Source: Pseudomonas nitroreducens TX1
GTDB taxonomy: Bacteria > Pseudomonadota > Gammaproteobacteria > Pseudomonadales > Pseudomonadaceae
Reading direction: 5' to 3'
Assembly (NCBI RefSeq): GCF_000313755.1
Contig: NZ_AMZB01000121.1
Span: 227,037 to 291,036, forward strand
Length of the DNA: 64,000 bases
In this document: positions 1 through 8,572 of the stretch, piece by piece
Position numbering within the stretch: the first letter of the stretch is position 1
Layout: every line of letters begins with the position of its first letter
Notes under the pieces: generated by a model
Told to the model about the DNA's origin: nothing
Seen by the model: only the letters and a program-made list of their open reading frames with translations
Databases searched by the model: none
Made by a program: the position numbers and the translations under genes

Positions 1-124
1 GTCGGTCGTTATAGGTGAACAGCGCCACGACGTAGAGACCTACAACCAGGCACGACAGAAAGAACGGAGGCACCCAACCCGGCAGTAGCCGGGTGGCCTC
101 CTTGAGATTGCTCATGCTGCTCAT
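1..124 (-). CDS. Partial small membrane protein, end of primase operon
   Basis: The 5' part of a minus-strand gene runs off the left edge of the window. It starts at an ATG at 124 preceded by a good ribosome site (GAGGAG, about 6 bases upstream). About 41 residues are visible: a short polar N-terminus (MSSMSNLKEATRL) followed by a hydrophobic stretch from about residue 18 to 37 that looks like a membrane anchor. It begins 14 bases after the stop of the gene at 138-638, so it is very likely cotranscribed with the primase operon. The family is not recognised; the C-terminus lies outside the window. Confidence 0.6.
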   Translation of the reverse strand, partial: MSSMSNLKEATRLLPGWVPPFFLSCLVVGLYVVALFTYNDR

Positions 125-137
125 CGTCACTCCTCAC

Positions 138-638
138 TTACGCTTCTGCGGCGGCAGGGGTGGGTTTCTTGTCCGTGGTGGGGGCCGGCTTCTTCTGTTG
201 CGAATTGCCTTTCGTAGCTGCAGGTTGCGGCTGCTTGGCGGCCCCGCCCTGACCTTGCGCTTGAGTTTGCGGGGTCCCCTGTTTCTTGCGCTTTTGCCTG
301 GGCGACTTCGACTTGGCCTGTGCAGCCTGCGGATTCTTTTCCTTGGCTTCAGCTTTCTGAGCGGCACGGATGGCCTGGCGAGGAGCCGTGCGAGTCAGAT
401 CAAGGTCAATTCGAACTTCTCGCAGTTCAGCTTCGAATTGGCTGACCGCGCGTTCCAAGCGCTCGGATGCCTCATTGGCCCGGCGGCGGGTGTCGGGGCC
501 AGCCATTTTCATCGCCAGAATCGAGGTATCAATGCGGGAGGCCTGGATTGCCAGCCCCACAAGGGTCGCAGTTCGTTCCCCGGTGATTCGAACTTCCTTG
601 GTGGGAACCTTGATTTCAGTGCTGCGTGTGTCAGCCAT
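138..638 (-). CDS. Unknown protein, coiled-coil N-terminus and basic Ala/Pro/Lys-rich tail
   Basis: A protein of about 166 residues starting MADTRSTEIK. ATG 638 is chosen over an upstream start because AAGGTGAT lies just ahead of it. Residues 1-80 are predicted helical with heptad-like spacing (SERLERAVSQFEAELREVR). The rest is a low-complexity, lysine-, proline-, glutamine- and alanine-rich tail typical of disordered nucleic-acid-binding or DNA-compacting extensions. The start overlaps the stop of the gene at 631-948, so it belongs to the primase operon. No family is recognised; a structural or nucleoid role is only suggested by the basic tail. Confidence 0.65.
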   Translation of the reverse strand: MADTRSTEIKVPTKEVRITGERTATLVGLAIQASRIDTSILAMKMAGPDTRRRANEASERLERAVSQFEAELREVRIDLDLTRTAPRQAIRAAQKAEAKEKNPQAAQAKSKSPRQKRKKQGTPQTQAQGQGGAAKQPQPAATKGNSQQKKPAPTTDKKPTPAAAEA

Positions 639-948
639 TGTTATCACCTTGATTGCTTGGGCCAAAATAGCGGAGGAAGCCCCAGTGCGAAGTGCGCTGG
701 ATGCATGAGTTGAAAAATGCCTCGAGGTCGCGCGAGTGCTTGAGGTACGAAGCGGTGTCGTCAGGCACCAGCGCCCCCCACACGTCGACCCAGATCAGAT
801 GCCCCACTTTGTGCGGCAAGTAGCAGACCTCAACGTGCCGATACTCCGGAGTCCTGAGGAAGATCTTCCCGACCCACAGAATCAGGGTGACCAGGATGAT
901 CAGCGTGAGGATCTGTCTAACTGGGCTGCTAGCTTTCCCTTCAGCCAT
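631..948 (-). CDS. Small single-pass membrane protein
   Basis: A 105-residue protein with one strong N-terminal hydrophobic segment (about residues 12-32, ILTLIILVTLILWVGKIFL) and a soluble remainder containing several aromatic residues and two cysteines. The ATG at 948 has AGGAAA upstream. Its start lies inside the end of the primase gene (stop at 941), and its own stop overlaps the next gene, so the four genes form one translationally coupled run. I do not recognise a family. Its conserved position with the primase suggests a plasmid replication, maintenance or transfer accessory role, which is inference. Confidence 0.7.
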   Translation of the reverse strand: MAEGKASSPVRQILTLIILVTLILWVGKIFLRTPEYRHVEVCYLPHKVGHLIWVDVWGALVPDDTASYLKHSRDLEAFFNSCIQRTSHWGFLRYFGPSNQGDNNG

Positions 949-2311
949 TGATTGTTTCCTGTGTGAGCGTGATTCGAACGCCTGTCCGTTTCAGGACGAG
1001 CTCAAGCGCCTCAGCTACTTCCAAACCCCCATTGATGAAGGTGTTCAGAAGGCGAACAGCTGTGGTGTCCAGAGAGACTCCAACACCTAGGCTCAGACTC
1101 CAGTCCAGCCAGTGCTTGGTTGAAATAGGGGAGAGGAGGGGAACCAGGGCGTGAATTTTCCTAATGCCAGCAACGTTGGGCGGAGACTCCATTGCGAACG
1201 CATGGCACATCCGCGCCAGGAACTGGCCGGAATTCATTCGATTGTCGATGAGGCTCGCGAACACAGCCGTTTTGCCTGCCTTGCGAAGAGCGTCGGGGTC
1301 ATCCATGCCTTCGCCGAGCGGAATGATGGAAGTCACTATCCCGGCGGGTTCGCAGTTCCTGATCGTGGTGAGGCCGCCGTCGTAGCCCGCAACGTCACCA
1401 TCAACCATGTGCGCGAGTTCGGTAACCCCTTCGCTGGCGAGATGGGCCGCTTGAGCCGCATTGACGGAGCTCTGGCCAATGGCAGTGCCCCAGAACCCCA
1501 TGAACTGGATTGACCATCCGTCAAAGGTTCCCTCAACCGCAATTAGCGGACCTGCCTTTCTCATGCTGAACAGGTAAGGGATGTCCTTTTTCAGGCTGTC
1601 TGCGAATCGGTACTTCTTATTCCACTGATCACCCTTGCCGGTGGGAAGGCGACCCCAGAGACGTACGTCGCCGTCGGAGTGCGGCCAGTAACCAATCACT
1701 CGATTGTTCATCGCGCGTCGGTACTTGGAGTGGTCGTCTTCTTCGACCAGGACATAGCCTTTGGCAATGGCCACGTCTTTGGAAATTCCGCGCTCTTCGA
1801 GAAGGCTCATAACCTCCTCAGCTGTGGTATAGGCACCCAGGCGCATCGTGGCCATCTGTTCGTCAGTAAAGCCTCGGTCGCTCTGAAGATCCTGCAGAAG
1901 CTTCGGATGCTTGCGAGCCAGGAGCTGAGTCACTTGGATAATGGCGCGGCCGGGGGTGAGCGCGGCCGGGGTGCTGTGAACTACACCCTCGGGGTTGCTA
2001 TTCGAGGGCGGTTCAACCCGAGCTAATTGGCACAGGCGCTCAACAATCTCCTTCCGGGAATATCCGGAGGCCTCCATTACATCCCATAGGGATGTCTGCT
2101 TTCCGCACTTGAGCTTGCGGGGGCAATGGATGAGGTGGGTGCCGGGTAGGTGGAAAGCCTCATGCTTATTGCAGGCGGGGCATTCCAGCCGATACGAGCC
2201 TGACGACTGCAGCTTCGTCGGCTTCAGATGGTCGAGCAGGCCTTCCGCTACCGCATCAATCTCGGGGTAGACCTTTTCGTGCAGAAACTCGGTTATTGAT
2301 TGGCGTTGCAT
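941..2311 (-). CDS. DnaG-type plasmid primase (zinc finger plus Toprim)
   Basis: A 456-residue DnaG-like primase, expected to make RNA primers for plasmid or transferred-strand replication. The N-terminus has a CHC2-style zinc-binding site (C44, C47, C63, C69). The Toprim core is visible as VEGTFDG (catalytic Glu at 260) and the acidic motif VDGDVAGYDGG (Asp 304/306). The C-terminal 110 residues may contact a helicase. It is shorter than chromosomal DnaG (about 580-660), as is usual for plasmid versions. It overlaps the upstream HTH gene by 19 bases and the downstream membrane-protein gene by 8, indicating one operon. Confidence 0.9.
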   Translation of the reverse strand: MQRQSITEFLHEKVYPEIDAVAEGLLDHLKPTKLQSSGSYRLECPACNKHEAFHLPGTHLIHCPRKLKCGKQTSLWDVMEASGYSRKEIVERLCQLARVEPPSNSNPEGVVHSTPAALTPGRAIIQVTQLLARKHPKLLQDLQSDRGFTDEQMATMRLGAYTTAEEVMSLLEERGISKDVAIAKGYVLVEEDDHSKYRRAMNNRVIGYWPHSDGDVRLWGRLPTGKGDQWNKKYRFADSLKKDIPYLFSMRKAGPLIAVEGTFDGWSIQFMGFWGTAIGQSSVNAAQAAHLASEGVTELAHMVDGDVAGYDGGLTTIRNCEPAGIVTSIIPLGEGMDDPDALRKAGKTAVFASLIDNRMNSGQFLARMCHAFAMESPPNVAGIRKIHALVPLLSPISTKHWLDWSLSLGVGVSLDTTAVRLLNTFINGGLEVAEALELVLKRTGVRITLTQETING

Positions 2312-3021
2312 TCCGCCACTCCAGCCACCGATCGGATGAAATCGGTCGAGGCACCTACTTCAGCGGCAATCTCTTCCAGCTTGCGCTTCAACCCGCGGCG
2401 CACCTTCCATGTCTGCCTGTTGGAGAGGTTCAGAATCTCCGCGATGGATACGGAGCACTGGTTCTCGATGACGGCGAGGCGAAGGATGTGGTGTTCGCGT
2501 GATGTGAGGCGGTGGCGGATCTGCTCAATGTAGCGGTGGCAGGTCTGACCAGTCTCATCGGGAAGGAGGGTGCCGTCAGCAAGAAACTGAGGTGCGTACT
2601 CCAGCGCTTCAGAGAACTGAGCAGAGGCGAAGTGGTAGTCGGACTGCATCGAGTGCGAACGCGGCCCAAGGTCAGAAACGAGGTCGCCCATATTGATAGC
2701 TGTGCTACCGGGAATCTCCTCGAACACCGAGCCTATGCCTTCACAACGGATGTAAGCCAGGGCCGCCCCAATGATGAAGGTGGCACGGCGATGAGGTTCG
2801 ACATCCTTGTGATGCTTGAGCGCGGACGCGACGGCCTTGTGCAAGCCGAGGTGCAGGATGGACAGGATCTCGTCGTCGCTCAGGCTGGCGCGCAGCTTGG
2901 AGCGGACTTCGGCAATCCACTGTTGTCGTGACTCGGGATGGCAGACGATCTTCCACGGATCGACCTGCAGGAACTCGTCATGAGTCATCCCGGTCAGCCA
3001 ATTATTGCGCTGGGAGCGCAT
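2293..3021 (-). CDS. Sigma-70 region 4-like HTH protein
   Basis: About 242 residues. ATG 3021 is preferred because GGAGGGAGGGG lies directly upstream; a TTG start 18 bases earlier is possible. Residues near the C-terminus (LTSREHHILRLAVIENQCSV, then IAEILNLSNRQTWKVRRGLKRKL) form the two helices of a sigma-70 region 4 / LuxR-like DNA-binding fold. The N-terminal two thirds have no recognised domain and no region 2 motif, so it is unlikely to be a complete sigma factor. It heads the primase operon and may control it, consistent with the inverted repeat about 40 bases upstream of its start. Function unproven. Confidence 0.7.
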   Translation of the reverse strand: MRSQRNNWLTGMTHDEFLQVDPWKIVCHPESRQQWIAEVRSKLRASLSDDEILSILHLGLHKAVASALKHHKDVEPHRRATFIIGAALAYIRCEGIGSVFEEIPGSTAINMGDLVSDLGPRSHSMQSDYHFASAQFSEALEYAPQFLADGTLLPDETGQTCHRYIEQIRHRLTSREHHILRLAVIENQCSVSIAEILNLSNRQTWKVRRGLKRKLEEIAAEVGASTDFIRSVAGVAECNANQ

Positions 3022-3060
3022 GGCCCCTCCCTCCGGCAAGAAATGCCGGTCCTAAGCGTC

Positions 3061-3083
3061 GCGGTGTCGGTCTCCGACACCGC
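3061..3083. promoter_or_regulatory. Perfect 10-bp inverted repeat upstream of the primase operon
   Basis: GCGGTGTCGG, three bases, then its exact complement CCGACACCGC, ending about 40 bases before the first start codon (3021) of the minus-strand operon. The symmetry and position suit an operator or a 5' leader hairpin. There is no U-run typical of a terminator on the minus strand immediately after it. The rest of 3084-3435 contains a second small hairpin (CCCGC, seven bases, GCGGG near 3258) and no convincing gene. Confidence 0.5.
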
Positions 3084-3435
3084 AACAGTCTCCAATCGAC
3101 ACGTCGTCGACTGGCCCCCCCCTCAACTGGTGAGCGCAGCTTTTTTAGCCGTCGCCTTCACCCACTCCGATGGCCATCCGTAGATTGTCCCTCGGTAGTT
3201 CGACGCGATTTTATGGGTCAAGAAAAGGACAGGCAACCCAAAAAAATAGGCTGAAATCCCGCGAAATAGGCGGGTCCGAGCCTGATTTGGGGACAAGCAC
3301 GCCTACTTTGTGTGAGGTGGGACAAAAGCGAAAAGTGGCGCAACGCCAGTATCCATCGGGGTTTTGACGCCTGGAAATCGACGGGACGTTCAACAAATGA
3401 TTTGCTGGTACCTGGAAAACGGGGGATGTGGCGTT

Positions 3436-3789
3436 ATGGTCATCGAACTAGCAAATTGGAGAACAAAACAGATGATCGGTGTGCTCAGCGACGCAATGGC
3501 AGCTGTCGTCGCCCATGACAACGCGAATTCGAAGCGTATGAGGGGGTGGGTTGCTGACCAGGTTGAGGGAATGCCGGCGCTGGTTTCCTTGGTTTACCAA
3601 GACAGCGGGGAGGTTCGGGGAGAAGTAGTTTGGTTGGACCGAACAGGAGTTGCAGACCTGGAACTGGTAGTCAGCTACCTCAACAATCGGATTGGGGCCG
3701 GCTCTCATACCATCGCTGCGCTGACTAATCTCTACTGCAGTGGCCGACCAATCGACGTCGTAGGGAAAGCTGCCCGCACCATGCACTGA
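3436..3789 (+). CDS. Unknown small soluble protein
   Basis: 117 residues beginning MVIELANWRTKQMIG. The ATG at 3436 is chosen over one at 3364 because the extra N-terminal sequence is atypical and a GGGGGA stretch precedes 3436. It has no signal peptide or membrane segment and a mixed alpha/beta composition. It is an isolated gene between the primase operon and the replication/partition block. No family is recognised. Confidence 0.5.
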   Translation: MVIELANWRTKQMIGVLSDAMAAVVAHDNANSKRMRGWVADQVEGMPALVSLVYQDSGEVRGEVVWLDRTGVADLELVVSYLNNRIGAGSHTIAALTNLYCSGRPIDVVGKAARTMH

Positions 3790-4393
3790 TTGCTACCTAT
3801 ATAAAGGGAGCTTGTTGATGCGGCGGTTGTCGTGGCATGAGTCGAATCCTACTGCAGTAGATTGACCACACGTCCTGGGCTACGGCCGCAGTTGTGTGCC
3901 AAGCCAGTCGCCCCTGTGTAGCTTTTCTGCTCGGACCTGTCCCAAGCCTAGATGCGTTAAAGCTCTCAGCGTAGCCCTTGAAGATCCTCTACAGGAACGG
4001 AGGCACTGGCGCTCGTGGAGGTCCAGAACGCAAACCTGGATAGCCTGTCGCGGGTGGAGTGCCGAGGAGAATCGGGGGCGGGTCAAGGACTTCAGGGTTG
4101 TGATCCGACGCCTCTTGCTCCGGGATCAGAACAAGCAGCTGGCCGAACCACGGATCACTGGGGAGCTACCCGCCTATCTCGCTCCAGGCACCAATCGCTG
4201 CGGCCCAATTGCTCCAGGCAGGCTGTCTCGACCCCTCAAGGTCCTGTAACGCATTCAACCGCAAGACTGCCCTCCAAGCTGTCCTGCTGATCGGAGCCAA
4301 TCGAAAGGCAGTCATTTCCTCGGTACTCATATAGGTCCCTACGTTGGGTAGTACAGCCCTGGGCGCGAGGTGGCCCCACACAGTGGTGGTCGT
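3790..4393. other. Gene-poor spacer
   Basis: About 600 bases with no open frame that carries a plausible ribosome site or recognisable protein. A 12-bp palindrome CTACTGCAGTAG lies at about 3849-3860, and a partial copy (CTACTGCAGT) occurs near 3731. Otherwise nothing supported was seen. Confidence 0.4.
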
Positions 4394-4849
4394 TCAAGTC
4401 TGCTTAGGTTGCAACATCACTGTGACGGCCAGGTCGCTGCAAAGATCGGCCACTACCGCTGCGTAGGGTGACAGATGAGTGCAGGGGGGCAGGATGAGTG
4501 CAGCGGGGGTGTTTCTGCTGATCTCGTTCACCACTTCAATCAGCTGACTGCTCTTCAACACCTCGGTGATCTGGAATCGCTCCAGCCGCATCCCATCCAA
4601 TAGCGGTAGTGCCCGGGGCAGCGATTGAAACCCGACACCCTCAAGAGTCCCGCCGATGAGCACCAGCGCGATCGGCTTCTGGCGATCTATCCCTGCTCGA
4701 AAATGATCGAGGGTTTGCTGATTCCAATACGGCCTTCTGTTTGCCTCATACCCGTCTGGAGGGAGCTTGGTTTTTGCGAGCTTGGCCAAGGTTTGCCGCG
4801 AAAGGCCTAGGTAGCGCGCCGATTGGGTCGTGTTGAGCCGGTTTTGCAT
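4394..4849 (-). CDS. Excisionase/MerR-like HTH protein
   Basis: About 151 residues from MQNRLNTTQSARYLGLSRQT; an upstream ATG at 4927 would add 26 residues, and neither start has a strong ribosome site. Residues 5-55 match the pattern of helix-turn-helix excisionase/MerR N-termini (SARYLGLSRQTLAKLAK, then a WNQQTLDHF wing region). The remaining 95 residues (KPIALVLIGG..., AALILPPCTHLSPYAAVV) look like an alpha/beta domain of unknown kind. It is transcribed away from the iteron-like repeats and candidate initiator gene at 5362, so it could regulate replication or partition. That role is inferred from position only. Confidence 0.55.
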   Translation of the reverse strand: MQNRLNTTQSARYLGLSRQTLAKLAKTKLPPDGYEANRRPYWNQQTLDHFRAGIDRQKPIALVLIGGTLEGVGFQSLPRALPLLDGMRLERFQITEVLKSSQLIEVVNEISRNTPAALILPPCTHLSPYAAVVADLCSDLAVTVMLQPKQT

Positions 4850-5102
4850 TTTTAGTTCATCGAATCTCTGTTGATTTTGTAAAACCCAATGAAGACCGGA
4901 AATTCTTAACGATCCGGATAAATACATTAGACGGGGTTTTATGAAAAAATGCAGGAACGCAATCAGGGATGATCCTGGCGATTTCTATCGCAGCGCAGGC
5001 GATTCAGTTTACCAAATTTACCAAAAAGCCACGTCCTCGGTAGTGAAAGTGTGCCTTTGGTGTGTAAGTCATCATGGGCCGAGTCGTTCTGCGGCTGCAT
5101 TC

Positions 5103-5278
5103 GGCGCAATGGGGGATTGAGGCGCCCCAGCGTGGCATATAGCGGCAGAAAGGGGGATTTCACGGGGAATTTAGAGGGTGTTGAAGATGTGCGGCACAGG
5201 AGCGTCAAGTGGCGTCCAACGGCGATTAGCGGGCGGCAAGGGGGAGGAAGAGGGATTCGAATGGCGCTAAAGGGGATT
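5103..5278 (+). repeat. Iteron-like degenerate direct repeats
   Basis: Three 16-bp copies of a motif close to GGCGCWAAAGGGGATT stand at 5103-5118 (GGCGCAATGGGGGATT), 5144-5159 (GGCAGAAAGGGGGATT) and 5263-5278 (GGCGCTAAAGGGGATT), with a partial copy (GGCAAGGGGGAGG) near 5235-5247. A short direct repeat TTTACCAAA occurs twice near 5008-5027. They lie just upstream of the candidate initiator gene and the ParM/ParR genes, so they may be iterons of an origin or the centromere (parC). No long open frame here is convincing. Confidence 0.5.
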
Positions 5279-5361
5279 AAGGGGCCATCAACGGCAGATT
5301 CGGGTGTCCAGAAACCACCCAAAGTTACGAAATAAACGGAAACCAATAGTAGAGGTGGGTT

Positions 5362-6381
5362 TTGAAGAAGGAAGTGAGGGACGCCCTCTCTAAGGACTTC
5401 GTGCAGCAGCACGACAAAGCGTTGGCGACCCGAGAAGAGTCGCTCAGCTTTCTCGTGCGACAAGTCCGAACGATGGGGGTGGTGGCCAGCGATCTATTGA
5501 TGAGCCTGGAGATCGAGCTGTCTCATTTTCCGATCACATATGCCGGCAAAACCTACTCCACGTTCTGGAAGTGGAGCCCAGCGAAAAAGGCCTGCGGATC
5601 TCTACGTCTCTACCTGAAGTGCAATGACTACGAGACTGGGAAATTGGCTAGCCGGCGAATGGTGATCCAACCAAGCACTCGAAGTGAAGTTGGCCCAATC
5701 CTTGAGGACCTCCTGGGAAAGCGGCGGGCTGGACAGTTCCTTCGTATGCTCGATGAGTTCCTTGGTTTCTCGGATCGAGCCAGTCGCTGGGCTCACCAAC
5801 TCGCCGGAGCTGAGAGCATTCGGACGGAAGAATTTGGCTCAGTGATCAGTGCTTGGGTCGGGTTGCTGACTGAGAATGCAGAGCCTGCAGCAAACCGTCT
5901 CAATGCCCTGGTCGCCAGGTTCGTCGCAGTCGATGAAGAACTTCGGCATGCCGTTTTCGAGTTCAACGAGTCGAGTCAGCCTGTACGATACGGGTCGATC
6001 ATCTGCAGGCCCGATGTGTCTCCTAGCGATCCGCTTGGGCCAGCTGAGCCGGTTTTTCGAGTCGTTACCTACTTCAATCGGGCGACTGGTAAACGGCAGA
6101 CCACTCCGATCGCTGAGTACAAGCGCGGCCATATCCTCAGGGAGTTGAAAGCGTCACTGACCTCAAAGCTTGGAAGAGAGCCGGAACCTGCAGAAGTTGA
6201 AGCTGCGCTACAGGGGCAACGTCGGAGATCGACTTCCCCGTGGATAACCAGGGAGGTGATCTCCCACTGCTACCTCGGAAAGCACACCAGCAACATTCTT
6301 CGGCAACAGAAAAATATCGCAGCGTTTATGGAAGAGTGGCTCGTCCTTCGCGGGCAGTTCCAAGCGCTGTTGGAACCATGA
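5362..6381 (+). CDS. Candidate plasmid replication or partition protein
   Basis: 339 residues from a TTG start preceded by GAGGTG. It is a soluble, highly charged protein with helical segments and a basic C-terminal third (RRRSTSPWITREVISHCYLG). No catalytic motif is recognised. Position is the main clue: it lies between iteron-like repeats and parM, and ends about 10 bases before the parM start, so it forms an operon with parMR. It could be the replication initiator or a third partition component. Both are inferences; I do not recognise the family by sequence. Confidence 0.6.
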   Translation: MKKEVRDALSKDFVQQHDKALATREESLSFLVRQVRTMGVVASDLLMSLEIELSHFPITYAGKTYSTFWKWSPAKKACGSLRLYLKCNDYETGKLASRRMVIQPSTRSEVGPILEDLLGKRRAGQFLRMLDEFLGFSDRASRWAHQLAGAESIRTEEFGSVISAWVGLLTENAEPAANRLNALVARFVAVDEELRHAVFEFNESSQPVRYGSIICRPDVSPSDPLGPAEPVFRVVTYFNRATGKRQTTPIAEYKRGHILRELKASLTSKLGREPEPAEVEAALQGQRRRSTSPWITREVISHCYLGKHTSNILRQQKNIAAFMEEWLVLRGQFQALLEP

Positions 6382-6391
6382 GGGGATGTAC

Positions 6392-7441
6392 ATGACGATG
6401 AAAATCGAACAGCTGATTGCCATTGACCTGGGCAATGGTTCGACCTCCTACAAAGCAGGGAACGGTAAAGAGGGAGAGTTTCCTTCCCTAGTCGCGTCCT
6501 ATACGGGGACTGGACTGGGTGGTGCCCTGAGCAAGGATGCGTTTCAAACGAAGAATGGCCGCAAGTACCTGGTCGGCGATGACTGCCGCGAGGAGGGGGC
6601 TCGTTCGCGAAGCACCGACTCGAGCTTCTACAAGTCTGATGAGATCCGAGTCCTGTTCCTGAAGGTCCTCAAGGATGTGGGGATCAAAAATCCGGTCATC
6701 GTTACTGGCCTCCCAACCGAGTTCGTGAACACGCACTCCGCTGACTTCGAACGTGATCTGAAGACTTGGGCCCGGGAGGATGGCTACCAACCCGAGATGG
6801 TGAAGGTTCTTCCTCAGTTCGCAGGGCCATGGTTCGACCCGGACCTCCTTGATGAGGAAGGCAAACCGATCGACACGAACCAAATGGGTAAGGGCCGGTG
6901 GGGGATCATTGATATCGGCTACGGCACCATTGATGGGGGCGGTTTCAATAACGGCCGGGTAAGCGATACACGTTACGGTGAGTCCAGCGGCGTCTCGGAC
7001 ATTCACAAGGATATTTACACCTCGCTCAGCAATCCGGAGCAACTGAATGACCTGATCTCGAAGAAGGGCGCGAAGCTGCCGAAGGGTTTCACCCTGGACA
7101 GCCAGATCAATGAGTACACGATGGATGTTTGGCTGCGTGAAGGGCACTTCATGTGGCGCGGCACCAGGATCGATATGGAGCCCATCAGCCTCCCAGCGTG
7201 CACTGCCTTTGCTGATCAGGTCATTCCACGCTTCATCAAGCACCTTTGGGGCTCGACCGATTTCTTGAGTGGGATGGTCGCGGCCGGTGGCGGGGCTACC
7301 ATTCTGAGATCCCACATGAAGCGACACATCACCTGCCCCATCTACTGTGCCAAGGACCCGGACAAGTCTGTGGTCCGGGGTTACTACCGGTACATGATCC
7401 TTCAATACTTCAAAGAGCATGCTGTGGTCCGGCAAGGGTGA
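6392..7441 (+). CDS. parM: ParM/StbA actin-like plasmid partition ATPase
   Basis: About 349 residues of the actin/Hsp70 superfamily. Phosphate-1 motif IDLGNGST lies near residue 10, a phosphate-2 style IIDIGYGTIDGGG near 175, and an adenosine-site glycine run VAAGGGATIL near 300. ParM filaments push sister plasmids apart when capped by the ParR-parC complex. The start at 6392 gives GAGGGG a normal spacing; ATG 6386 would abut it and 6398 is also possible. The ParR-like gene follows 8 bases downstream. Length is typical of the family (about 320-350). Confidence 0.88.
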   Translation: MTMKIEQLIAIDLGNGSTSYKAGNGKEGEFPSLVASYTGTGLGGALSKDAFQTKNGRKYLVGDDCREEGARSRSTDSSFYKSDEIRVLFLKVLKDVGIKNPVIVTGLPTEFVNTHSADFERDLKTWAREDGYQPEMVKVLPQFAGPWFDPDLLDEEGKPIDTNQMGKGRWGIIDIGYGTIDGGGFNNGRVSDTRYGESSGVSDIHKDIYTSLSNPEQLNDLISKKGAKLPKGFTLDSQINEYTMDVWLREGHFMWRGTRIDMEPISLPACTAFADQVIPRFIKHLWGSTDFLSGMVAAGGGATILRSHMKRHITCPIYCAKDPDKSVVRGYYRYMILQYFKEHAVVRQG

Positions 7442-7448
7442 CCGGTAG

Positions 7449-8000
7449 ATGGAGAAGGTAGAGATTCGAGCTGCCCTTACGCCAGGTCACCATGACGCGC
7501 TGATCGAGGCCCTGGGGCAGCACAGCCGAAAGTCCGGGAATCAGATGGTGTTCAGCATCTCAGAGGCATGCCTGAGCCTCTGGCCGATCACACTGACGGA
7601 CTACACGCCGCCGGCGCACACTGGCGAGCAGTTGGTGAAGGTCAAGATGACCCTTCGAAGCGATCACTACCCCGATCTCTACAAGCGCTACAAGAGCTTG
7701 GGGCAGGGCATCCGGGGAATCGTGTTCCTGAACATGCTGAACCGACACATGGCTCTCAGTATCGGGGCCCCTGAAGAGGTCGTGAAGGCCATGACCGACT
7801 ACGCCAACGGGCGGCGATCAGTGTCTGACAGCAGCGAGACTGCATCACCTCTTGGCAAGCTCAGCGATAGCACTCCATCTCGGGTTGAGCCGAATGAGCC
7901 AGCTGCGGATCAGGAGCCAATGCAGCAGCCTGCGATTGTTGTGCCAGCTGAGCCAATGCTGGTCCCAGATCCGATGGCGGGTATGGACTTCGGCCTCTGA
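7449..8000 (+). CDS. parR: ParR/StbB-like partition adaptor
   Basis: 183 residues directly downstream of parM. The N-terminal half (VEIRAALTPGHHDALIEAL, then a basic/hydrophobic segment) suits a ribbon-helix-helix-type DNA-binding module. The C-terminal 60 residues are Pro/Glu/Ser-rich and probably disordered, ending in a hydrophobic tip (PMAGMDFGL) that may contact the ParM filament, as in other ParR proteins. Identification depends largely on operon position because ParR sequences are poorly conserved. A strong terminator follows the stop. Confidence 0.65.
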   Translation: MEKVEIRAALTPGHHDALIEALGQHSRKSGNQMVFSISEACLSLWPITLTDYTPPAHTGEQLVKVKMTLRSDHYPDLYKRYKSLGQGIRGIVFLNMLNRHMALSIGAPEEVVKAMTDYANGRRSVSDSSETASPLGKLSDSTPSRVEPNEPAADQEPMQQPAIVVPAEPMLVPDPMAGMDFGL

Positions 8001-8017
8001 AATTGACCCAAAAAAGC

Positions 8018-8056
8018 AAAAGGCTATCCAGGGAGACCTGGATAGCCTTTTTTCTT
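8018..8056 (+). terminator. Rho-independent terminator after parR
   Basis: A long perfect stem, AAGGCTATCCAGG / CCTGGATAGCCTT with a GAGA loop, is followed by TTTTTTCTTT on the plus strand. It closes the partition operon. Confidence 0.9.
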
Positions 8057-8080
8057 TATCGGTCGTTGTGGCCTGTGGGG

Positions 8081-8515
8081 TTACCCCGGGAGGTGTACCC
8101 AGAAAAGACCATCAGCCCGAACCGAGAGGCGGAAGCTAGGCCGGTGCACAGCGAACCATGCTAGCGCGTAGTTAAAGAACCCGGCGTTGTCGGCAGAGAT
8201 CGGTGGGTTGTTCCCATCAACGCTACAGAGAGTCATGTCGACCTGGGGCACAGCAGTCGTGCCGACCAAAAGAACGTCAAACGTCAGGGTTTCACGTGGC
8301 CTTGCAACTGCCGCGGAGGCAACCAGGTCTGCAAACGTCGCAATTGGTAGTGCCTGGAACGATGCGCCGACAGTGAGCTTGGCTACCATCCGGGATACGA
8401 AGGGATTGGAGGAAGGGGTCCATTCCTCGACCATTTCGTTAACCGAGAAAGCGTCGTCCTGCTGCAGGTAACTCGTATCAGTGTCGTAGTCGTCATGCAT
8501 GTGGTTGCTGCGCAT
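8081..8515 (-). CDS. Unknown protein downstream of transfer genes
   Basis: About 144 residues starting MRSNHMHDDYD (GGTGA upstream of ATG 8515). The acidic N-terminus is followed by a mixed beta-rich region (LTFDVLLVGTTAVPQVDMTLC, FRLSVRADGLFWVHL). No signal peptide or transmembrane helix. It follows the 8573-9121 gene on the same strand and may be the last gene of the transfer transcript. Family not recognised. Confidence 0.55.
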   Translation of the reverse strand: MRSNHMHDDYDTDTSYLQQDDAFSVNEMVEEWTPSSNPFVSRMVAKLTVGASFQALPIATFADLVASAAVARPRETLTFDVLLVGTTAVPQVDMTLCSVDGNNPPISADNAGFFNYALAWFAVHRPSFRLSVRADGLFWVHLPG

Positions 8516-8572
8516 CGCTGTCACCAAAAAAATTGTTCATTGCCGGTAGTGGCACACACTCGGGACCGTACT

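Noticed and set aside
93..713. Plus-strand 206-codon frame
   Set aside because: It is antisense to the basic protein gene at 138-638; the leucine/arginine-rich composition is an artefact of the opposite strand.
3731..3860. CTACTGCAGT sequence occurring twice
   Set aside because: Only 10 bases shared and no further symmetry; chance is likely.
5051..5335. Plus-strand frame over the iteron-like region
   Set aside because: Composition follows the G-rich repeats, the ribosome site is poor and no protein family is suggested.
4963..5463. Minus-strand 166-codon frame
   Set aside because: It lies antisense to the repeats and the start of the 5362 gene and has unlikely composition.
6488..7435. Long minus-strand frame opposite parM
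   Set aside because: It mirrors a strongly supported actin-family gene and has no ribosome site.
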